Source: Burkholderia gladioli (GTDB taxonomy: Bacteria > Pseudomonadota > Gammaproteobacteria > Burkholderiales > Burkholderiaceae). Taken from it: a stretch of 10,482 nucleotides of DNA. Positions 6,582 to 10,482 of the stretch are shown one piece after another. The notes under the pieces are model-generated. The model searched no databases, had not been told where the DNA came from, and saw only the letters and a program-made list of their open reading frames with translations. The stretch lies in assembly GCA_009914575.1 (NCBI GenBank), contig WNEB01000035.1, positions 1 through 10,482 on the forward strand, read 5' to 3'. Numbering within the stretch: position 1 is the stretch's first letter; every line of letters starts with the position of its first letter. The translations under genes and the position numbers were made by a program.

Positions 6582-9500
6582 GTGAAGTCCTCCGGATCGG
6601 CGCGCACCGCGCGCCGCAATACTGCCTCGTCCCCCGCCGACACCGAAACGACCGCCCCCGCACGCGGCGCATCGGCCACCCCGAAAGCCACGAAGCCGGT
6701 CGCCACGCAGCCCCGCGCCGCCGTCAAGCCGGCCGCGAAGGCCGCGGACACTGCCCAGGCCGCCGTCAAACCGGCCGCGAAGCGCGCCTCCGCCAAGGCT
6801 GCAAGCCAGGCCGCCGCCGAAACGGCGACGGCAGCGACGGCACGCACCGCTGGCAAGGCAAAGGCCAAGGCCGCGCCGAAGACGCACGGCCGCACGCGCG
6901 ACGACAAGGATCAGCCGCTGTTCGAGGACATCCGCTACCTGGGGCGCCTGCTCGGCGACGTGGTGCGCGAGCAGGAAGGAGACGCCGTGTTCGACGTGGT
7001 CGAGACGATCCGCCAGCACGCCGTGAAATTCCGCCGCGAGGACGACCGCGAGGCCGCCACCACGCTCGACCGCATGCTGCGCAAGCTCACGCCCGAGCAG
7101 ACCGTCAGCGTGGTGCGCGCGTTCAGCTACTTCTCGCACCTGGCCAATATCGCCGAGGATCGCCACCACAACCGCCGCCGCCGCATCCATGCGCTGGCCG
7201 GCTCGGCCCCGCAGGCCGGCACGGTGGCGTTCGCGCTGCAATCGCTGAAGGCGACCGGCGACGCGTCGGCCGACGTGATCCGCCGCTTCTTCGACGAGGC
7301 GCTGATCGTGCCGGTGCTGACGGCCCACCCGACCGAAGTGCAGCGCAAGAGCATTCTCGACGCGCAGCACGACATCGCGCGCCTGCTGGCCCAGCGCGAT
7401 CAGGAACTGACCTCGCGCGAGCGTTCGCACAACGAAGCGCTGCTGCGCGCCCGCGTCACGACGCTGTGGCAGACGCGCATGCTGCGCGACGCGCGCCTGA
7501 CCGTCGGCGACGAGATCGACAACGCGCTGTCCTACTATCGCGCCACCTTCCTCGACGAGCTGCCGGCGCTCTACGCCGACATCGAGGAAGCGCTGGCCGA
7601 GCACGGCCTCGGCGCACGCGTGCCGGCGTTCTTCCAGATGGGCAGCTGGATCGGCGGCGACCGCGACGGCAACCCGAACGTCACGGCCGCCACGCTCGAG
7701 GAGGCGATTCATCGCCAGGGCACTGTGATCCTCGAGCATTACCTGGAGCAGGTGCACAAGCTCGGCGCCGAGCTGTCGGTCTCGCATCTGCTGGTGGGCG
7801 CGAGCGAGGACGTCAAGGCGCTGGCCGCGGCCTCGCCCGATCAGTCGCCGCATCGCGTCGACGAGCCGTATCGCCGCGCGCTGATCGGCATCTACACGCG
7901 CATCGCCGCGAGCGCGCGCGTGCGCCTCGGCGAAGGCGCGGTGGCCGTGCGCAGCGCCGGCCGTGGCGCGCCGCCCGTGCGCGCCACGCCGTACCCCGAT
8001 TCGGAAGCGTTCGCGCGCGATCTGCGCGTTCTGCACGAATCGCTGATCGCGCACCACGGCGCATCGCTCGCCACGCCGCGCCTCGCGCCGCTGGTGCGCG
8101 CCGCCGAGGTGTTCGGCTTCCATCTGGCCAGCATCGACCTGCGTCAGAGTTCGGACATCCACGAGGCCGTGATCGCCGAGCTGTTCGCGCGCGCCGGCGT
8201 CGAGGCCGATTACGCGGCGCTGGCCGAAGCCGACAAGCTGCGCGTGCTGCTGGCGGCCCTGGCCGCCCCGCGACCGTTGCGCATTCCTTATCTCGATTAC
8301 TCCGAGCTGGGGACCAGCGAACTCGGCGTGCTGGAGAAGGCGCGCGAAGTGCGCGCCAAGTTCGGCGCGCGCGCCGTGCGCAACTACATCATCTCGCACA
8401 CCGAAACGGTGTCGGATCTGGTCGAGGTGCTGCTGCTGCAGAAGGAAACCGGCCTGCTCGACGGCACGTTCGGCGCGCACGGCAAGGCGAAGCACGGCCT
8501 GATGGTGATTCCGCTGTTCGAAACCATCGCCGATCTGCGCAACGCCCCGGAAATCATGCGCGACTACTTCGCGCTGCCCGGCGCCGCGGCGATGGTGGCC
8601 CATCAGGGCGGCGAGCAGGAAGTCATGCTCGGCTATTCGGACAGCAACAAGGACGGCGGCTTCCTGACCTCGAACTGGGAGCTGTATCACGCCGAACTGG
8701 CACTCGTCGAACTGTTCAGCGGGCACGACATCAAGCTGCGCTTGTTCCACGGCCGGGGCGGCACGGTCGGCCGCGGCGGCGGCCCGACCTATCAGGCGAT
8801 CCTGTCGCAGCCGCCGGGCACGGTGAACGGCCAGATCCGCCTGACCGAGCAGGGCGAGGTGATCGCCAGCAAGTTCGCGAACCCGGAAATCGGCCGCCGC
8901 AACCTCGAAACGGTGGTGGCCGCCACGCTCGAAGCGTCGCTGCTGCCGCGCAACAACGCCCCGGCGCAGTTGCCGGCGTTCGAGGCGGCGATGCAGACGC
9001 TGTCCGACTCGGCGATGGCCGCGTACCGCGCGCTCGTCTACGACACCCCGGGCTTCAAGGATTACTTCTTCGCGTCCACGCCGATCAGCGAAATCGCCGA
9101 GCTGAACATCGGCAGCCGCCCGGCCTCGCGCAAGCTGCAGGATCCGAAGAATCGCAAGATCGAGGATCTGCGCGCGATTCCGTGGGGCTTCTCGTGGGGC
9201 CAGTGCCGCCTGCTGCTGACGGGCTGGTACGGCTTCGGCAGCGCGTTCGCCGCCTACCTCGACGGCGCCGCGAACGAAGCCGAGCGCGCCAAGCGTCTCG
9301 CGCTGCTGCAGAAGATGAACAAGACCTGGCCGTTCTTCTCGCACCTGCTGTCGAACATGGACATGGTGCTGGCCAAGACCGATCTGGCCGTGGCCTCGCG
9401 CTACGCCGAGCTGGTGGCCGACCGCAAGCTGCGCAAGCAGGTGTTCGGACGGATCGTGGCCGAGTGGGAACGCACGGCCGCGGCGCTGGCCCAGATCACC

Positions 9501-9698
9501 GGGCACGAGGCGCGGCTCGCGGCCAATCCGCTGCTCGCGCGCTCGATCAAGAACCGCTTCCCGTACCTCGACCCGCTCAATCACCTGCAGGTCGAACTGC
9601 TCAAGCGCCACCGCGCCGGCGACACCAACGCGCGCGTGCGCCGCGGCATTCACCTGAGCATCAACGGGATCGCGGCCGGCCTGCGCAACACCGGCTAA
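6582..9698 (+). CDS. ppc: Phosphoenolpyruvate carboxylase with N-terminal low-complexity extension
   Basis: PEP carboxylase adds bicarbonate to phosphoenolpyruvate to make oxaloacetate, refilling the TCA cycle in the cytoplasm. The product is 1038 residues against 883 in E. coli; most of the excess is an Ala/Lys/Pro-rich segment before the conserved core, which starts near residue 107 ([21 protein letters not shown]). Core motifs are all present: [13 protein letters not shown] with catalytic His249, [19 protein letters not shown]-like [31 protein letters not shown] with Lys690, [14 protein letters not shown] with Arg725, [13 protein letters not shown], and the family C-terminus GLRNTG. The start is GTG with AAGGA 8 nt upstream, giving (f)[15 protein letters not shown], which matches the Burkholderia protein as I recall it. 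The gene is divergent from hemC and monocistronic, with a terminator after it. The aspartate-feedback and acetyl-CoA regulation known for the family is likely but not shown here. Confidence 0.97.
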   Translation: MKSSGSARTARRNTASSPADTETTAPARGASATPKATKPVATQPRAAVKPAAKAADTAQAAVKPAAKRASAKAASQAAAETATAATARTAGKAKAKAAPKTHGRTRDDKDQPLFEDIRYLGRLLGDVVREQEGDAVFDVVETIRQHAVKFRREDDREAATTLDRMLRKLTPEQTVSVVRAFSYFSHLANIAEDRHHNRRRRIHALAGSAPQAGTVAFALQSLKATGDASADVIRRFFDEALIVPVLTAHPTEVQRKSILDAQHDIARLLAQRDQELTSRERSHNEALLRARVTTLWQTRMLRDARLTVGDEIDNALSYYRATFLDELPALYADIEEALAEHGLGARVPAFFQMGSWIGGDRDGNPNVTAATLEEAIHRQGTVILEHYLEQVHKLGAELSVSHLLVGASEDVKALAAASPDQSPHRVDEPYRRALIGIYTRIAASARVRLGEGAVAVRSAGRGAPPVRATPYPDSEAFARDLRVLHESLIAHHGASLATPRLAPLVRAAEVFGFHLASIDLRQSSDIHEAVIAELFARAGVEADYAALAEADKLRVLLAALAAPRPLRIPYLDYSELGTSELGVLEKAREVRAKFGARAVRNYIISHTETVSDLVEVLLLQKETGLLDGTFGAHGKAKHGLMVIPLFETIADLRNAPEIMRDYFALPGAAAMVAHQGGEQEVMLGYSDSNKDGGFLTSNWELYHAELALVELFSGHDIKLRLFHGRGGTVGRGGGPTYQAILSQPPGTVNGQIRLTEQGEVIASKFANPEIGRRNLETVVAATLEASLLPRNNAPAQLPAFEAAMQTLSDSAMAAYRALVYDTPGFKDYFFASTPISEIAELNIGSRPASRKLQDPKNRKIEDLRAIPWGFSWGQCRLLLTGWYGFGSAFAAYLDGAANEAERAKRLALLQKMNKTWPFFSHLLSNMDMVLAKTDLAVASRYAELVADRKLRKQVFGRIVAEWERTAAALAQITGHEARLAANPLLARSIKNRFPYLDPLNHLQVELLKRHRAGDTNARVRRGIHLSINGIAAGLRNTG
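6717..6782 (+). repeat. In-frame repeat in the ppc N-terminal extension
   Basis: A 24-nt segment at 6717-6740, encoding AAVKPAAK, recurs at 6759-6782 with one silent difference (AAG/AAA). The spacing is 42 nt, exactly 14 codons. It makes residues 46-53 and 60-67 identical and resembles the KPAAK repeats of histone H1-like bacterial proteins. It probably arose by slippage or local duplication. Confidence 0.75.
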
Positions 9699-9750
9699 GC
9701 CGCCACCGGGCGCGCGGCGGCAAGCGTGCCCGGGCGGGAGCCTCGCCCGC

Positions 9751-9793
9751 CACGGCGCGGACATCGGCAACGGTGTCCGCGCCGTGTTCTTTT
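9751..9793 (+). terminator. Intrinsic terminator of ppc
   Basis: A perfect 13-bp stem (CACGGCGCGGACA at 9751-9763 with TGTCCGCGCCGTG at 9774-9786) with a 10-nt loop is followed at once by TTCTTTT. It begins 52 nt after the ppc stop and matches a strong rho-independent terminator. Confidence 0.92.
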
Positions 9794-9830
9794 GCAGCGC
9801 CGGTTCTCGGCGTCGCATCCGGCGACCCGC

Positions 9831-9836
9831 TACAAT
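9831..9836 (+). promoter_or_regulatory. Candidate promoter -10 box for the HTH regulator
   Basis: TACAAT in the context CCGCTACAATGGCG is one base from the TATAAT consensus and fits the pattern commonly seen at Burkholderia promoters. A -35 match at normal spacing is not clear; TTCTCG at 9804 is too far upstream. It sits 37 nt after the ppc terminator and about 125 nt before the regulator ATG. Confidence 0.5.
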
Positions 9837-9906
9837 GGCGCTCGCGCGGGTGCCAGTACCCGAACCGGCGCTATCCCGGTATCGGCGCCACTCGCTTCCG
9901 TCGCCT

Positions 9907-9933
9907 TTCGCGTTATTCGCGTTATTCGCATTT
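9907..9933 (+). repeat. 9-bp tandem repeat in the regulator leader
   Basis: TTCGCGTTA occurs twice in tandem (9907-9924) and a third imperfect copy TTCGCATTT follows (9925-9933). It lies 28 nt before the ATG of the HTH regulator and downstream of its candidate -10 box. It could be an autoregulatory operator or simple slippage. Confidence 0.5.
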
Positions 9934-9960
9934 TCCGAATTCCCGCCGCATCGCGATCCG

Positions 9961-10154
9961 ATGAGTCCGTCCCGTTCCGCCCCGCCCCCGCTCGACGCCA
10001 CGCCCGCCCGCGCGCTCGGCGATTTCATCCGCGCCCACCGCGAGCGCCTGACGCCCGAAGCCGTCGGCCTGCCGCCCGGCCCGCGCCGGCGCACGCCGGG
10101 CCTGCGCCGCGAGGAAGTCGCGCAGCTCTGCGGCGTCAACCCGACCTGGTACAC
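9961..10154 (+). pseudogene. MmyB-like XRE-family transcriptional regulator, truncated by an IS
   Basis: About 64 codons survive of a helix-turn-helix DNA-binding protein. ALGDFIRAHRERLTPEAVGL (residues 18-37), RRRTPGLRREEVAQLCGVNPTWYT (42-65) is the characteristic start of the MmyB-like/MLTR regulator family. There an N-terminal Xre-type HTH is followed by a roughly 180-residue ligand-binding domain (PF17765). The family's usual continuation after WYT is a Trp/Ile/Leu-EQGR segment; here the sequence changes at 10155 into insertion-sequence DNA and the frame ends at a TGA at 10186-10188 after 75 codons. Half of the HTH and the whole sensor domain are missing, so it should be inactive. The ATG at 9961 has no clear Shine-Dalgarno; an in-frame ATG at 9835 overlaps the candidate promoter and is unlikely. 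Members often control a neighbouring divergent oxidoreductase gene, which would lie beyond the window. Confidence 0.85.
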
Positions 10155-10172
10155 GGCGTTGTTGCATAAATC
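10155..10172 (+). repeat. Left terminal inverted repeat of the IS
   Basis: GGCGTTGTTGCATAAATC resembles the IS903/IS102 terminus (GGCTTTGTTGAATAAATC as I recall it), differing at two positions. The first base assignment rests on that resemblance and could be off by one or two. Confidence 0.8.
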
Positions 10173-10266
10173 GAGCGAGATCCGTTGACGTTTACGCGCA
10201 ACGGTCGCGGGGCCAGCCTCCTATCAAGTCAGATTCCAGAGTAACTGCCTAATTTTTGACAAGAAA

Positions 10267-10482
10267 ATGCGCAAGGACATACACAAGAAAGGTGAGCCGA
10301 AGGCACGCTACCGTGTCAGGAATTGGGAGGCCTATAATGAAGGCCTGATCAACCGGGGGAACGTAACAATATGGATAGATGAAGCCGTCCTTGCCAGAAT
10401 ACCCGATGCCATACCCACACGTGGTCGCCCGTGTCTATACGGCGATACGCTGATTCAGGCATTACTTGGCGTGAAGACCGTC
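10267..10482 (+). CDS. IS5-family (IS903 group) DDE transposase, N-terminal part
   Basis: From the ATG at 10267 the frame is open for 72 codons to the window edge, starting MRKDIHKKGEPKARYRV. RNWEAYNEGLINRGNVTIWID (residues 18-38) and RGRPCLYGDTLIQALLGVK (52-70) match the start of IS903-type transposases (NWxxYNxxLxxRGxxxxWxD, then RGRPxxYxDxxIxxxL). The protein would catalyse cut-and-paste or replicative movement of the element; the DDE catalytic triad lies beyond the window, so intactness cannot be judged. The family's usual length is about 300 residues. No strong Shine-Dalgarno is visible (GACAAGAAA precedes the ATG), which would fit weak transposase expression. Confidence 0.88.
   Translation, partial: MRKDIHKKGEPKARYRVRNWEAYNEGLINRGNVTIWIDEAVLARIPDAIPTRGRPCLYGDTLIQALLGVKTV

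Larger units (their letters stand above)
10155..10482 (+). mobile_element. Insertion sequence, IS5 family, IS903 group, left part
   Basis: Regulator homology ends and IS DNA begins at 10155 with GGCGTTGTTGCATAAATC, very close to the IS903-type terminal repeat, followed about 95 nt later by an IS903-like transposase reading the same way. Base composition drops and codon use changes here relative to the regulator and ppc. The right end lies beyond the window. Full IS903-group elements are about 1.05 kb and make 9-bp target duplications; the 9 bases before the end are CTGGTACAC (10146-10154). Confidence 0.88.

Noticed and set aside
6272..9964. A plus-strand open frame of about 1230 codons overlapping ppc in another frame
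   Set aside because: Arg/Ala/Gly/Pro-rich composition typical of an out-of-frame reading; no start signals or recognisable motifs.
6444..10154. A minus-strand open frame of more than 1200 codons opposite ppc
   Set aside because: It mirrors the codon pattern of ppc, is Arg/Gln/His-rich without domains, and ppc carries every family motif. Such antisense frames are usual in high-GC DNA.
10256..10338. TTGACA at 10256 and TATAAT at 10333 as a transposase promoter
   Set aside because: They are about 70 bp apart and the TATAAT lies inside the transposase coding sequence, so they cannot form one promoter for the gene; both look like chance in lower-GC IS DNA.
1..10482. CRISPR arrays, tRNA or rRNA genes, defence or biosynthetic clusters
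   Set aside because: No regularly spaced repeats, cloverleaf-like segments or signature genes were seen on either strand.

Overview
The window looks like a chromosomal segment of a high-GC betaproteobacterium, most likely Burkholderia sensu lato; the species cannot be fixed from this stretch. The basis is the strong G/C-ending codon use, a hemC-hemDX-hemY operon with hemD fused in frame to hemX, divergently paired with ppc, and close resemblance, from memory, of HemC and PEP carboxylase to the Burkholderia pseudomallei proteins.

Left edge (1-689): this part looks rearranged. A minus-strand small gene with unusually AT-ended codons runs off the window edge. A strong short hairpin follows, then the 3' remnant of a short-chain dehydrogenase/reductase (SDR) gene that has lost its 5' end and carries a frameshift. 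Next comes an intact MFS transporter of the anion:cation symporter type (690-1994), probably once the partner of the SDR in organic-acid or sugar-acid catabolism. A perfect hairpin at 2023-2050 serves as terminator for both this transporter and the convergent hem operon.

Centre (2081-9793): a housekeeping core. On the minus strand hemC, hemDX and hemY form a tightly packed operon (1-nt overlap, then a 1-nt gap). HemC and HemD make hydroxymethylbilane and uroporphyrinogen III; HemX and HemY are membrane-anchored accessory proteins. On the plus strand the divergent ppc gene encodes PEP carboxylase with a long Ala/Lys/Pro-rich N-terminal extension, starts at GTG, and ends at a strong intrinsic terminator. 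The hemC-ppc control region holds a candidate hemC promoter, a direct repeat, and a perfect TATAAT box that lies inside the start of hemC and coincides with a run of rare codons there.

Right edge (9794-10482): a Burkholderia-type TACAAT promoter and a short tandem repeat precede a MmyB-like helix-turn-helix regulator. That gene is cut after about 64 codons by an insertion sequence of the IS5 family, IS903 group. The left inverted repeat and the first 72 codons of its transposase are present.

Overall this is conserved tetrapyrrole and anaplerotic metabolism flanked on both sides by decayed or interrupted accessory genes. I see no CRISPR array, tRNA, rRNA or recognisable defence system, and nothing that is convincingly a new multi-gene system. 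The most interesting points are regulatory overlaps and mobile-element scars.
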